NCBI RefSeq assembly: GCF_020616595.1
Contig: NZ_CP085278.1
Coordinates: 558,001-622,000 of the forward strand
Reading direction: 5' to 3'
DNA length: 64,000 nucleotides
Source: Lentilactobacillus laojiaonis
Lineage (GTDB): Bacteria > Bacillota > Bacilli > Lactobacillales > Lactobacillaceae
A program made the translations under genes and the position numbers. The notes beneath the pieces are model-generated. The model did not search any database and was not told where the DNA came from. It saw nothing but the letters and a program-made list of their open reading frames with translations. Below, in pieces: positions 34,702 through 44,434 of the stretch (its first letter is position 1; each line of letters begins with the position of its first letter).

Positions 34702-36237
34702 TTACATCTCTGTATTAGTCTTTTCATATGAATCCATCCCACCAAGCCAGACTTCTGATTCAGGAATTTTTAATTCTTTTGCAAAAGCCTGCATTAATGT
34801 ATTCATATCCATTAATCGATATTCTTTAGGATGATTGGGATCAAAGACTTCAAATTGGGCCATCATACCCCCATCTTCATGTTCAAGTATATGGCAATGG
34901 TTCATATATACCCCAGTTTTTGGACAAGTTACCTTAATTCTAACCGTCTCATTGGGATTTACTGATATCGTATCCTTTAGACCCAATTCATTAGGATAAG
35001 GGGCTTTTCCATTTCTTGAAACTACTTTAAAAAGGGTTCCATGCATATGATAAGGATGAATCATTCCACCATCCACTTCATTATTATTAGTTATATCCCA
35101 ATATTCTGTATTACCTACTTGCTGGCGATCATCAATTCTCTGCATATTAAATTTCTTGCCATTTATGGCTACCGTTTCATCCATGCCTGACATTAAAACT
35201 TCGTGAATTTTTGTATTTTCAGTAACTGGATGGTCAACAATATCAACTAAGTGATCTGGAAGATTATCGCTATCCTTTTTAAAGTTATGAATTTTCAATG
35301 TTAAAATTGGAGTTTTATCAGAATATAAAATTACTTGATCACCAGGTTGGTAGTTACCAAAATCAACTACAACTTCATCACGTTCTGCGCAAGTGATCAT
35401 TAACTTCTTCATATAAACCGGTTCTTCTAATAATCCACCATCTGAACCAATTTGTGCAAAAGTTAAATCGTCACTAAAATGTAGTCGCCATTCTCGTCGA
35501 TTAGATCCATTTAAAATTCTAAAACGTACTTTTTGCGTTTTAACTTCAAAATATGGGTTTATTGTTCCGTTTATTAGCGGAACCGTTCCCAGGGTACCAT
35601 CAGGATCATAATCTTTTCGATAATTAAATTGGTTATCTTCGTGAAAATTACGATCCTGCAAAATTAGTGGAATATCATCAATTCCATACTCCTTAGGTAT
35701 GGGCAATTGATCCGTAATTTTATCTTTAATTAATACCATGGTTGCTAGGCCTTTCCAAACTTCTTGAGCAGTAGCAGGGCAAGGATGTGCATGTAACCAT
35801 AGTGTTGCTGCGGGTTGATCAACTGTAAAATCAATATGATTGGTTTCACCGGGATAAACTGGTGCATGACAACCCCCATCTATAATTGGCCCAGAAACAT
35901 TTAACCCATGCCAATGAAAAGTAGTCAATATCGGTAAACTATTTTTTAAATTAATATGAATATTTTTACCATTTTCAAAAACAATTGTCTTTCCTAAATA
36001 ATTAGCATTATAACCAAATGTTTTAGTTTTTTTGTCAGGCAAGAATTGGGTTTCACCAGTTCTTGCCTCTACGGTATAAAAGGTATCGGTCTCAGTTTGA
36101 TTATCTGGTTTTAATAGTTCTGGAATTTTTAATTTTTGAGCTGGAACCTCTTGGTTAACTTCTAATTCCTTATATGCTCCATCAGTCCTATCAATATCTT
36201 TTATATTATAAAAATACGAATCATAAATTTTTGACAT
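34702..36237 (-). CDS. Multicopper oxidase (CueO/laccase-like), no export signal
   Basis: Oxidises a substrate (Cu(I), Mn(II), phenolics or bilirubin-like) and reduces oxygen to water. 511 residues, three cupredoxin domains. Copper ligands seen: HWHGLN near residue 103, WLHAHPC near 145, HPYHMHG near 398, and HCHILEHEDGGMM near 450 (type 1 and trinuclear sites complete). There is no Tat or Sec signal: it starts MSKIYDSYFYNIKD, as in other lactobacillar enzymes, so it is probably cytoplasmic. Lies 47 bases after the YdhK-like gene on the same strand; together they look like a copper-handling operon. Confidence 0.92.
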   Translation of the reverse strand: MSKIYDSYFYNIKDIDRTDGAYKELEVNQEVPAQKLKIPELLKPDNQTETDTFYTVEARTGETQFLPDKKTKTFGYNANYLGKTIVFENGKNIHINLKNSLPILTTFHWHGLNVSGPIIDGGCHAPVYPGETNHIDFTVDQPAATLWLHAHPCPATAQEVWKGLATMVLIKDKITDQLPIPKEYGIDDIPLILQDRNFHEDNQFNYRKDYDPDGTLGTVPLINGTINPYFEVKTQKVRFRILNGSNRREWRLHFSDDLTFAQIGSDGGLLEEPVYMKKLMITCAERDEVVVDFGNYQPGDQVILYSDKTPILTLKIHNFKKDSDNLPDHLVDIVDHPVTENTKIHEVLMSGMDETVAINGKKFNMQRIDDRQQVGNTEYWDITNNNEVDGGMIHPYHMHGTLFKVVSRNGKAPYPNELGLKDTISVNPNETVRIKVTCPKTGVYMNHCHILEHEDGGMMAQFEVFDPNHPKEYRLMDMNTLMQAFAKELKIPESEVWLGGMDSYEKTNTEM

Positions 36238-36284
36238 AATTTTCTCCCCAAAAAATTAGTAGCTTATCAGCTTAAATTTTTACC

Positions 36285-36983
36285 TTATCGATATATTAAA
36301 TCAGCATTAACCGGAATTTGGGTTGGTGCCCATTTATTCAATTTTTCTAATTGCTTAATTGATGTACCGTATTTTTGTGAAATTTCCCAATAAGTCATTC
36401 CAGGCTTTACTGTTAATTGATTAGTTGAACTGATATTTTTAACTGGCTTTAATTCTTCTTGAATAAACCAGCGATGATCACTCATAGGAGCTTGTCCTTT
36501 ATACGCCGGGATGTTAACCATATACACATTCGTATCTTTAACTTGGTTTATTTTGGCAGTAGCTCCCTTCATTCCAGGCATATGGTTAGCTTCTAACACT
36601 ACCTGATCTCCAGCTTTTAGCGGAGTAGAAGAATCCTTCATTCCTTTAAGTTCACGTTGAATTACCCATTTATGATTTTTAATATATTTATGGCTCACTG
36701 AATTATAAAAGTCTACGGAATACACATGGGTATGATAGGCGCCTGCTATCGTCGCAGTTGCGCCTTTCATTGTCATTCCCATATGATTCACTAAAACTGT
36801 TACCTTTTGACCAACCTTATAATCAGGATCATTAGCATGCTCTAATTTATTGAGTGATACTTGATTGGCCATAGGAGTGGCCATCATTATATTATTCATA
36901 TCAGCATATGTATTATCAATAACTTCTGTAAATGTTGTTATTCCCCCAAGTACTAATAAACCTAAACAAAGTAATTTTTTCAA
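36285..36983 (-). CDS. Secreted YdhK/DUF1541 repeat protein with C-terminal LysM
   Basis: 232 residues. Signal-like helix MKKLLCLGLLVLGGITTF at the start. Two DUF1541 repeats, each with NHM(G/P)GMKGATA and a WVIQREL / WFIQEEL end; the Met/His-rich turns suit copper binding. Residues 188-232 are a LysM (LTVKPGMTYWEISQKYGTSIKQLEKLNK), which would hold it at the cell wall. First gene of the operon with the multicopper oxidase. No CopY-type box (TACANNTGTA) is visible upstream. Confidence 0.85.
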   Translation of the reverse strand: MKKLLCLGLLVLGGITTFTEVIDNTYADMNNIMMATPMANQVSLNKLEHANDPDYKVGQKVTVLVNHMGMTMKGATATIAGAYHTHVYSVDFYNSVSHKYIKNHKWVIQRELKGMKDSSTPLKAGDQVVLEANHMPGMKGATAKINQVKDTNVYMVNIPAYKGQAPMSDHRWFIQEELKPVKNISSTNQLTVKPGMTYWEISQKYGTSIKQLEKLNKWAPTQIPVNADLIYR

Positions 36984-37060
36984 AAAATCTCCCCCTAAAT
37001 TTATTATGGTACATAAATCATCATATCAAAAGTAGGTAGTTTTTTTACAAAATTAGTTTG

Positions 37061-37103
37061 CATAAAAAAATAGGCTTACCTATTTTATAGGAAGCCTATT
37101 TTT
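37061..37103 (-). terminator. Terminator after degV-family gene
   Basis: AAATAGGCTT-rich stem around a 14-base inner region that can itself pair (CCTATTTTATAGG); T-run on the bottom strand. Overlaps the last codons. Confidence 0.75.
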
Positions 37104-37959
37104 CAAAATCTCTTAACCAACCTAGTGCCAGGGCTTTTTCACCTAAGTGAGTACCAATCACTGGACCAAAATAACTATGTTCTACAGTCATGGTTGGATA
37201 TTTTTCTTTAATACTTTTAGTCCAAGCATCCCCAGCAACCGGATCATTAGCATCAAGTACTAAAGCTCTTAATGGATATGGAGAGTTAGCCACTGCTTGA
37301 GCAAATAATTCTTCTACTCTTAGTAAAGCTTTCTTCCGAGAACGAATTTTTTCAAAAGCCACTATTTCGTGACTATTATCATCAAAGGTTAGTAATGGCT
37401 TGATTTTTAAAATCCCACCAATAAATGCAGAAGCATTAGATAAGCGTCCACCTCTAACTAAATTCTGTAAATCATCAACAATAAACAATTCATCGATTGT
37501 TGATTTTAAATCATCAAGTTGCTTAATAATCTCTTCAATATCTGCGCCTTGACTAGCTAACTTGCTAGCAACAATGGCCAAATATCCCATTAATTTTACA
37601 GTTATTTGTGAATCGTATGGAACTACTTTAATACGATCTATACTTGGTGCAATTTGAACTAATGCATTATAGAATCCTGAAATCGTACTAGCTAAATGTA
37701 TACTGATTACTGCATCATATCCCTCATCAGCTAATTCATTATAAAATTCAATCATTTGACCAATTGGTGGTTGTGAGGTACTAGGAAATGACTGGGAATT
37801 TCTCAATTTATCATAGAATTCTTCATTAGTAATATCAATGCCTTCATTATAACTTTTGCCATCTATTATTACTGGAATAGGTACAACTTTTATACCATAT
37901 TTTTCAACTTCTGATTCGTCCAAATACGCAGTACTATCAGTTACAACTGCAATTTTCAT
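37096..37959 (-). CDS. DegV family fatty-acid-binding protein
   Basis: 287 residues. Family blocks: TDSTAYLDE at residues 7-15, FPSTSQPP with the ligand-binding Thr/Ser near 60, ISIHLASTISGFYNA near 90, and RGGRLSNASAFIGGILKIKPLL near 165. FakB-like proteins of this family present fatty acids to FakA kinase for phospholipid synthesis. Transcribed after a MarR gene 24 bases upstream, which might be a FabT-like regulator of lipid genes; that link is inference. Confidence 0.92.
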   Translation of the reverse strand: MKIAVVTDSTAYLDESEVEKYGIKVVPIPVIIDGKSYNEGIDITNEEFYDKLRNSQSFPSTSQPPIGQMIEFYNELADEGYDAVISIHLASTISGFYNALVQIAPSIDRIKVVPYDSQITVKLMGYLAIVASKLASQGADIEEIIKQLDDLKSTIDELFIVDDLQNLVRGGRLSNASAFIGGILKIKPLLTFDDNSHEIVAFEKIRSRKKALLRVEELFAQAVANSPYPLRALVLDANDPVAGDAWTKSIKEKYPTMTVEHSYFGPVIGTHLGEKALALGWLRDFEK

Positions 37960-37983
37960 TAAATTTCACCTATCTTCTAAATT

Positions 37984-38397
37984 TTAAATCTGACTTAAAC
38001 TATTATTTAGTCTCAATATCAATTTCTGAATAACTTGTTTTTCTTCATCAGACCATTGATTAAAAATTTTTCCATCCAGGTCCTTATTTAACAGTTCAAT
38101 ATTTTCAAATGATTGCTGACCTTTATTAGTTGCCGTATAAACTAATTGGCGCTTATCGTGACCAATTGCCTTTTTTATTATCATCGACTTTTCAACTAAG
38201 CGTTTCAACTGCCTAGATAGTGTTGATATATCTAAACCAGTTTGCATCGAAATTTTATCTTGTGTGTTATTACCATTAATAATCTGGTTTAATAAATTCC
38301 ACTCAGCAATTGTTAAGCCATTGGCCTTGGTATTATGTAATATACGCAATTGATGTTTTTTAGAAACATCATTTAAAGAAAGCAAAATTTCATCCAT
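37984..38397 (-). CDS. MarR-family regulator
   Basis: 137 residues from the ATG at 38397 (site TTGGAGG, spacing right; an upstream TTG lies in the site itself). Winged helix with TQDKISMQTGLDISTLSRQLKRLVEKSMI. In an operon with the DegV protein and divergent from rqcH. Target unknown. Confidence 0.88.
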   Translation of the reverse strand: MDEILLSLNDVSKKHQLRILHNTKANGLTIAEWNLLNQIINGNNTQDKISMQTGLDISTLSRQLKRLVEKSMIIKKAIGHDKRQLVYTATNKGQQSFENIELLNKDLDGKIFNQWSDEEKQVIQKLILRLNNSLSQI

Positions 38398-38527
38398 AGC
38401 CAATACCTCCAAAAATTCAGTATACCTTAATTATTTGTGACTTACAAATTAATTTAAGAAATTTAGTAATTAACCAAAATTTGCGTTATACTAGTAGGTA
38501 CTATCAATTTGAGAGCGAGGTATAATT

Positions 38528-40249
38528 ATGTCATTTGACGGCTCATTTACGCATTCAATCAAAAATGAACTTCAAAACATGTTAAGTACCGGAAGAGTTA
38601 GTAAAATCAATCAACCCTATGCCAATGAATTAATTTTAACAATTCGAGCACACGGACACAATCATCAGCTTTTACTATCAGCTAATCCGACTTATGCAAG
38701 AGTTCAAATAACCGATATTCCTTATAGTAATCCCAGAGTACCAAATAATTTTACAATGGTTATTAGAAAATATCTTAGTGGAGCTATCTTAAATCAAGTT
38801 TCCCAATTAGATAATGATCGCGTATTGTATTTTGATTTTACATCTAGAAATGAACTTGGTGACTTACAGAATTTAAGGTTAATCGTCGAAATTATGGCTA
38901 GACACAGTAACATCATCTTAATTGACCCTAAAGAAAATAAAATTCTTGATGCAATTAAACACGTTGGTTCAGATGTTAATCGTTACCGTATGATCTTACC
39001 GGGAGCTACTTATATTAATCCTCCTAAGCAAGATTTAGTTAATCCATTTAGCATGGAAAATTTTGAAATAATCTCACAGTTAATCCACGATTTTCCCAAT
39101 GTAGATGTTTTATCTCAAGAATTAAAACATCATATTCAAGGATTAGGTAATGAAACCGCCTTGGCTTTAGCTGATACTTTACACCAAAATAATAACTATA
39201 AAGAAAACTTCATTAGTTTTTTTGAAAAATTTAATAATCCTAAACCTACATTGAGTGAAAAATCTAACAATAAATTAGATTTTTCTGCTTTTCCCTATCA
39301 AATCGATGTTAAAAATAAATATTTTGATAGTTTAAGTAATCTCTTAGACGCTTATTTTAAAGATAACTCCCAACGTGAACGAGTGAGAGAACAAGGAGCT
39401 ACTTTAATACATGTAATTAAAAATCAGCTTAAAAAGAATCGTAATAAGCTCAAAAAATTAACTAAAGAACTTAAGGAAACTGATAAAGCTGATGGATATC
39501 GTGTTAAAGGAGAAATTTTAACTACTTATCTATATAAAGTTAATAGAGGTATGACCTCCGTTGAACTAGAAAATTTCTATGATAATAATGCACCAATTAA
39601 AATTGATTTATCAAATCAATTATCACCTTCTGAAAATGCCCAAAAGTATTTTAAGCATTATCAAAAACTGAAAAATGCAATTACTTATTTAAATGAACAA
39701 ATTGATATTACTAAAAAAGAAATTAATTACTTCGAAAATATCCAATCACAAATCGAAATTGCTGATCCAAAAGATTTAATAGAAATTCGTTATGAACTAG
39801 AACAGCAAGGCTATTTAAAAAATCATGAGCAACACAAGAAAAAACATAAAGTGGCTAAGCAAAAAATTAATAAGCCCGAAACATTTTATGCTAGCGATGG
39901 CACTATTATATTAGTTGGTAAAAATAATTTACAAAATGACCAGCTAACTTTGCATACTGCTGATAAGCGAGATACTTGGTTGCATACCAAAAACATTCCC
40001 GGATCACATGTTATCATTAAAGACTTTGATCCAAGTGAAGAAACCATCATTCAAGCCGCTTCATTAGCTGCCTATTTCTCAAAAGCTCGTGACTCTAGTA
40101 AAGTTCCAGTGGACTACGTAAAAGTTAAACAGATTAGAAAACCCAATGGATCCAAGCCTGGTTTTGTTATTTATGAAGGACAAAATACCGTTATTGTTGA
40201 TCCTGATGAAGAAATCGTTAACTCATTAACTAAAAAAGACAATCACTAA
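38528..40249 (+). CDS. rqcH: RqcH / FbpA (NFACT) ribosome quality-control protein
   Basis: Binds stalled 50S subunits and recruits tRNA-Ala to add alanine tails to nascent chains; formerly called fibronectin-binding protein A. 573 residues: NFACT-N (MSFDGSFTHSIKNEL, RISKINQPYANELIL), coiled-coil middle with KNQLKKNRNKLKKLTKELKET, and NFACT-R with LVGKNNLQNDQLTLHTADKRDTWLHTKNIPGSHVII near 460-500. AGCGAGG site. Single gene with its own terminator. Confidence 0.94.
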   Translation: MSFDGSFTHSIKNELQNMLSTGRVSKINQPYANELILTIRAHGHNHQLLLSANPTYARVQITDIPYSNPRVPNNFTMVIRKYLSGAILNQVSQLDNDRVLYFDFTSRNELGDLQNLRLIVEIMARHSNIILIDPKENKILDAIKHVGSDVNRYRMILPGATYINPPKQDLVNPFSMENFEIISQLIHDFPNVDVLSQELKHHIQGLGNETALALADTLHQNNNYKENFISFFEKFNNPKPTLSEKSNNKLDFSAFPYQIDVKNKYFDSLSNLLDAYFKDNSQRERVREQGATLIHVIKNQLKKNRNKLKKLTKELKETDKADGYRVKGEILTTYLYKVNRGMTSVELENFYDNNAPIKIDLSNQLSPSENAQKYFKHYQKLKNAITYLNEQIDITKKEINYFENIQSQIEIADPKDLIEIRYELEQQGYLKNHEQHKKKHKVAKQKINKPETFYASDGTIILVGKNNLQNDQLTLHTADKRDTWLHTKNIPGSHVIIKDFDPSEETIIQAASLAAYFSKARDSSKVPVDYVKVKQIRKPNGSKPGFVIYEGQNTVIVDPDEEIVNSLTKKDNH

Positions 40250-40267
40250 TAGTGGTTGTCTTTTTTA
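40232..40267. terminator. Bidirectional terminator rqcH / carB-like
   Basis: AAAAAAGACAATCACT, 3-base loop, AGTGGTTGTCTTTTTT. Confidence 0.9.
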
Positions 40268-42769
40268 GTTAATATTTTTAAATTCTAATCTAGCTCCTAC
40301 TTCTTGTTGCGTTGATCCAGCGTGTTGATTAGCTCTCAATTGATTGAAAGGAAACTGTGAAATCATATTGGCAACTCTTAAATAATGATCCGGCTTAACC
40401 ATTTTTTCTAATCTATTAAAGTCAACATTTCCAACATTTTTCTTTACCAATACTCTTACCCAATTAACTCCAGTAATTTTTGATAAGAATGCTGTTTCCG
40501 TAATTCTAATTGGTCTAAAACCAATAAATTCAAATTGGTCGGTTAGCGAGTCATAATCAAATAAAACTTGGATTAATCCTTGATAGTCACTATTTTTCAA
40601 CATGCTAATACTTTTATCTATTAAATAATTACCGTACTTAGTATGTTGCTTCATTGGCTGATAATAATTAGTAATATATTTTAAACTATTCTTATTATTA
40701 GCTGTATCTAACGTCGTAGTAGTAATTGGTAATATATTATTTCCATCAATAAATAGATCAACTGCCGTATTAGCTTTATTTTTATTAAAACTAGTTTTTT
40801 CCTGATCTGGTGGTAAAATAATCACTTTTAAATTTTTAAATTTGCGTAACTGTTTAGTTAAATAATGACGATTACCAGGAAGAAAAACATATTCTGGCTT
40901 TTCTATTTCGACAATATTCAATATATTTCCCAATTGAATTGGTTCAATATACTGTTTATTACTTAAGTGAGGCACTAATGAGACTGCATTAGGATTGGTA
41001 TTCATAATAATAGTTTTAAATCCCAACTTATGTAATTCAATTAATACTTGGGTAGTATAGTAATCTGAAGCGGTATTAGGTCCTAATTGATTGCCGCCTC
41101 TACCTATAACTAAAGCTGACTTACTATTAAAAGGGCTACTTTCATTTTCTAATTCATAACTACTATAGAAAATATTCGTCTTTTCAATGAACTCGCCAGC
41201 ACTCGGTTCCACTTCCTTATAAGTAACCCGGAAACCATTGTCCTGGTTAATTTTACGAATACTCATAATATCTGTATTCCATAATTCAGCCAACATACCG
41301 TCACCAAAACCATATTTATGGCCAATCTTAACGGCTTCACTACATAATGGATGGTTCTTTACATATTCTTGAATTTTTAACAATTGATTGATTTTATAAA
41401 AATAAAATTGGTCAATTTTAGTTAATTCTGATAATTCATCAATTGAAAAGCCTCTTCTAAGAGCTTCAATTAAAATCAACATCCGATTTTCTAGAGGGTG
41501 AATCAATTGCCTAATTAGACTATCTTCATCCATTTTTTGAGCAGTTGGTAAAATATCTCGTGGAGAATATTGAGAACTATGCATAGCTTTAATAATCGCC
41601 TCTTCGACACTTCTTCCAATACCAATTACTGAACCAACCGACTTAATCGTAGTGTTTAGATGTCTATCAGCATCGGGAACATCTTCAAATGGCCATAAAG
41701 GAATTTTAACAACCGTATGGTCCAAGGTAGGTTCCATGATCGCTAAAGAATTCCCAAATCTTTCCGGCAATTTAATTTCAGTCAACAGAATCCCTAATTC
41801 TAAGAATCCAGAAATATAAGAGATTGGATAACCGGTAGCTTTTGATGCTAGCATAGTATTTCTTGTAAAAAACGGACTTACCTTAGTTACGTAATACTTA
41901 TCATCCGTTCGGCTCTGCGCAAATTGAACATGACAGGTTCCGTTTAAATTAAGAGCATCCATAATTTTAAAGGTTGCTGATCTTAATCGCTGATACTCTT
42001 GACTTACTAACGTCTGGGTAGGTGCAAAAATTATAGAGTCTGCTGAATGAATTCCGATGGGGTCCATGTCTTCTAATCCCGAAACTAAAATTTTATTCCC
42101 TACTACATCTCTAACCCCTACCATTTCAATCTCTTTTAATCCCACAATACTTTGTTCGATTAAACATTGATTGACATAAGTACGACTAAAACTGTACTCC
42201 AAAGCCGCTTGCAGTTCCTCGCCATTTGAACACAATTTTCGACTAGTATCTCGATTAGGTGAAATTGGCTTAACAATTACTGGAAAACCAATTCCTCTAA
42301 CAAAATCAAAAGCTTCTTCGTAGTCATTAACTATCTTTGATGAAATGATTGGTTCATTAATTTCCGATAGCAAATCATTTAAATTATTATCATTAATAAT
42401 TTTAGCAATGTTATCTTTAGAAATTCCCAAGATTTGAACATGGTTTCTTTCTAAAACTCCACTATCTATTAATTGCCAAGTTACTTGTAATCCATTAAGT
42501 CCACTAACAGTAGGCAAAATTGCATTGGGTTTCTCTTTTTCAATTAAGCGTTTTACGTTTTCAAAATTAATTTCTTGATAGTAAACATTAGCCGGTTGAA
42601 TTTCCTCACTCACTACTGAAAAAGGATTGTCGTTAATAAAAATTACCTTAATTCCCATTTTCTTTAAAGCCATTAATTTTTCAAAAGCGCTCGCATCTAA
42701 TTCATTTTCAATTCCTAACTGAGTTGGTCCACTTCCTAATAATAATACTTTATTAATGTTAGAATCCAT
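40265..42769 (-). CDS. Degenerate carbamoyl-phosphate synthase large-subunit homolog
   Basis: 834 residues against about 1060 for CarB/PyrAb. Residues 1-400 align with the first synthetase half, 400-550 with the oligomerisation region, 560-834 with a much shortened second half; the C-terminal MGS-like regulatory domain is gone. Catalytic residues are lost in the first ATP-grasp: the glycine loop after PVIVKP reads ISPNRDTS, Arg169 is Lys167, and the metal/ATP residues Glu299, Asn301, Arg303 of the IEVNPR motif are Lys296, Ser298, Phe300 (TKVSPF). The frame is open throughout. Overlaps carA-like by 11 bases. Cannot be a normal synthase; pseudoenzyme or late decay. Confidence 0.88.
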   Translation of the reverse strand: MDSNINKVLLLGSGPTQLGIENELDASAFEKLMALKKMGIKVIFINDNPFSVVSEEIQPANVYYQEINFENVKRLIEKEKPNAILPTVSGLNGLQVTWQLIDSGVLERNHVQILGISKDNIAKIINDNNLNDLLSEINEPIISSKIVNDYEEAFDFVRGIGFPVIVKPISPNRDTSRKLCSNGEELQAALEYSFSRTYVNQCLIEQSIVGLKEIEMVGVRDVVGNKILVSGLEDMDPIGIHSADSIIFAPTQTLVSQEYQRLRSATFKIMDALNLNGTCHVQFAQSRTDDKYYVTKVSPFFTRNTMLASKATGYPISYISGFLELGILLTEIKLPERFGNSLAIMEPTLDHTVVKIPLWPFEDVPDADRHLNTTIKSVGSVIGIGRSVEEAIIKAMHSSQYSPRDILPTAQKMDEDSLIRQLIHPLENRMLILIEALRRGFSIDELSELTKIDQFYFYKINQLLKIQEYVKNHPLCSEAVKIGHKYGFGDGMLAELWNTDIMSIRKINQDNGFRVTYKEVEPSAGEFIEKTNIFYSSYELENESSPFNSKSALVIGRGGNQLGPNTASDYYTTQVLIELHKLGFKTIIMNTNPNAVSLVPHLSNKQYIEPIQLGNILNIVEIEKPEYVFLPGNRHYLTKQLRKFKNLKVIILPPDQEKTSFNKNKANTAVDLFIDGNNILPITTTTLDTANNKNSLKYITNYYQPMKQHTKYGNYLIDKSISMLKNSDYQGLIQVLFDYDSLTDQFEFIGFRPIRITETAFLSKITGVNWVRVLVKKNVGNVDFNRLEKMVKPDHYLRVANMISQFPFNQLRANQHAGSTQQEVGARLEFKNIN

Positions 42770-43850
42770 AAGCTTGTCTTCTCCTGGTTGCCATAGTTTC
42801 TATAAAGTCATCAAATATATCATCGCGATCCTTAGGTCCGGGGGAACCATCCGGTGAAAACTGAAATGACACTGCTGGATAATCTCGATGTCTTAATCCT
42901 TGGATCGAACCGTTAATTAGGTCTAAATAAGTAATAAAAAGTTTTGAGTGGTCAACAGATTTAAAATCAATTTGATAGCCTTGCTCTTGATCCGCAAACA
43001 GTAATTCATTAGTTATAATTTCCCGAATAGGATGATTACTACCATGATGCTCAATAAATAATGGGTTTAATTTAGCACCATTAGCAATGGCGAACAATTC
43101 ATGTCCCAATCCAAATGCAATTAGTGGAACCTCAGATTGAACATTTCGAATCATTTCTAAAACCCCAGGCTTAATGTCATTAGGATTTCCAGGACCGGTT
43201 GATAAAACAATTCCATCAGGATCCAAATCCAAAATTCGTTCACTGCTAGTATCATAAGGAACTACTGTAACGTTGCATTTTCTTTTTGATAGCTCCCTAA
43301 GCACTCCAAATTTTAGTCCAAAATCTATTACTACAACATTATCGCCATCATTAGGATTGGCATAAGGCTTGGGAGTTGAAACTTGAGCTACTTGTTGATT
43401 AGTTAAAACTGTAGCCGTCAATTGGTCAAATGCATGCTCATCATCAACATCCACAATACTTGCCTTCATATTTCCCACTTTTTGTAAATGGTGTCTTAAT
43501 TGGCGAGTATCAATGTCATAAATTCCCGGGATATTATGTTGTTTTAAATATTTATCAAGTGAAATTCTTTTAAAATGATCGGTGGCTAAATTTTCATACT
43601 CTCTAACAACCACACCTTTAGCAGTGGGCTGGACTGACTCATATGAATTTTGGTCTAATCCAGTGTTACCAATTGAAGATTGCGTAAAGACAATGATCTG
43701 ATTGTGATATACCTGATTAGTAATTATTTCTTGATAGCCATTCATAGTAGAGTTCACGACAATTTCCCCGCTAGTTGTCGCTAGTGAACCAAACGCTTTG
43801 CCTTCATATGAGGTTCCATCTTCTAATATTAAATACCTTGTTGTTGTCAT
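42759..43850 (-). CDS. Degenerate carbamoyl-phosphate synthase small-subunit homolog
   Basis: 363 residues, full CarA length. N-terminal half (STMNGYQEIITNQVYHNQI, TRQLRHHL) and class I amidotransferase half (VVVIDFGLKFGVLRELSKR, STGPGNPND) are recognisable. All three catalytic residues are gone: the nucleophile Cys in GICLGHQ is Gly247 (IAFGLGHE), the His and Glu of HPEASPGP are Ser332 and Asp334 (SPDGSPGP). It therefore cannot hydrolyse glutamine. Co-transcribed with pyrR upstream and the CarB homolog downstream. Frame intact, no stop or shift. Confidence 0.9.
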   Translation of the reverse strand: MTTTRYLILEDGTSYEGKAFGSLATTSGEIVVNSTMNGYQEIITNQVYHNQIIVFTQSSIGNTGLDQNSYESVQPTAKGVVVREYENLATDHFKRISLDKYLKQHNIPGIYDIDTRQLRHHLQKVGNMKASIVDVDDEHAFDQLTATVLTNQQVAQVSTPKPYANPNDGDNVVVIDFGLKFGVLRELSKRKCNVTVVPYDTSSERILDLDPDGIVLSTGPGNPNDIKPGVLEMIRNVQSEVPLIAFGLGHELFAIANGAKLNPLFIEHHGSNHPIREIITNELLFADQEQGYQIDFKSVDHSKLFITYLDLINGSIQGLRHRDYPAVSFQFSPDGSPGPKDRDDIFDDFIETMATRRRQAYGF

Positions 43851-43878
43851 CTACATCCCTCATTAAATGCTTTAGTGT

Positions 43879-44406
43879 CTATTTAATCAATTCGACTGTA
43901 TCTTTATTATCAATTTCAGATACAGACACTTTAATTCTTTCATGTTTTGATGTTGGGATATTTTTACCAACAAAATCAGCTCTAATTGGCAATTCTCGAT
44001 TACCACGATCAATCAATACAGCCAAATTTATACTCTTAGGTCGTTGAATTTCCATTAAAGCACTTAAAGCAGAACGAACCGTTCTACCAGTATATAATAC
44101 ATCATCTACTAAGATTACTCGTTTACCTTCAATAGAAAAACTAATGTCGTTATTAAATTTATCACGATTAGAACCTTCATGGCTAATATCATCACGATAA
44201 TTGGTTACATCTAACTCGCCTACTGGAATATCTATATTTTCAAGCTGCTTTAATCTATTAGCAATCCTCTTAGCTAAAAATACACCACGGGTCTTTATTC
44301 CGACTAATACCAAGTTGTCAACGCCCTTGTTTTTTTCAACTATTTCATATGTAATTCTGGTTAAGGCACGTTGCATAGCCATTTGATCTAATATAGTTTT
44401 ATCCAT
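43879..44406 (-). CDS. pyrR: PyrR bifunctional pyrimidine regulator / uracil phosphoribosyltransferase
   Basis: UMP-responsive RNA-binding regulator of pyrimidine genes with UPRTase activity. 175 residues; PRPP-binding motif [18 protein letters not shown] near residue 95, [16 protein letters not shown] near 43, and the [20 protein letters not shown] end. AAGGAG site. First gene of the cluster with the two degenerate synthase subunits, behind a strong hairpin; no PyrR binding-loop consensus was found in front of it. Confidence 0.94.
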   Translation of the reverse strand: MDKTILDQMAMQRALTRITYEIVEKNKGVDNLVLVGIKTRGVFLAKRIANRLKQLENIDIPVGELDVTNYRDDISHEGSNRDKFNNDISFSIEGKRVILVDDVLYTGRTVRSALSALMEIQRPKSINLAVLIDRGNRELPIRADFVGKNIPTSKHERIKVSVSEIDNKDTVELIK

Positions 44407-44434
44407 TTTAGTGAACTCCTTAATAAATATCGGT

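Noticed and set aside
36984-37060. CopY operator for the copper pair
   Set aside because: No TACANNTGTA box could be found in the short upstream region.
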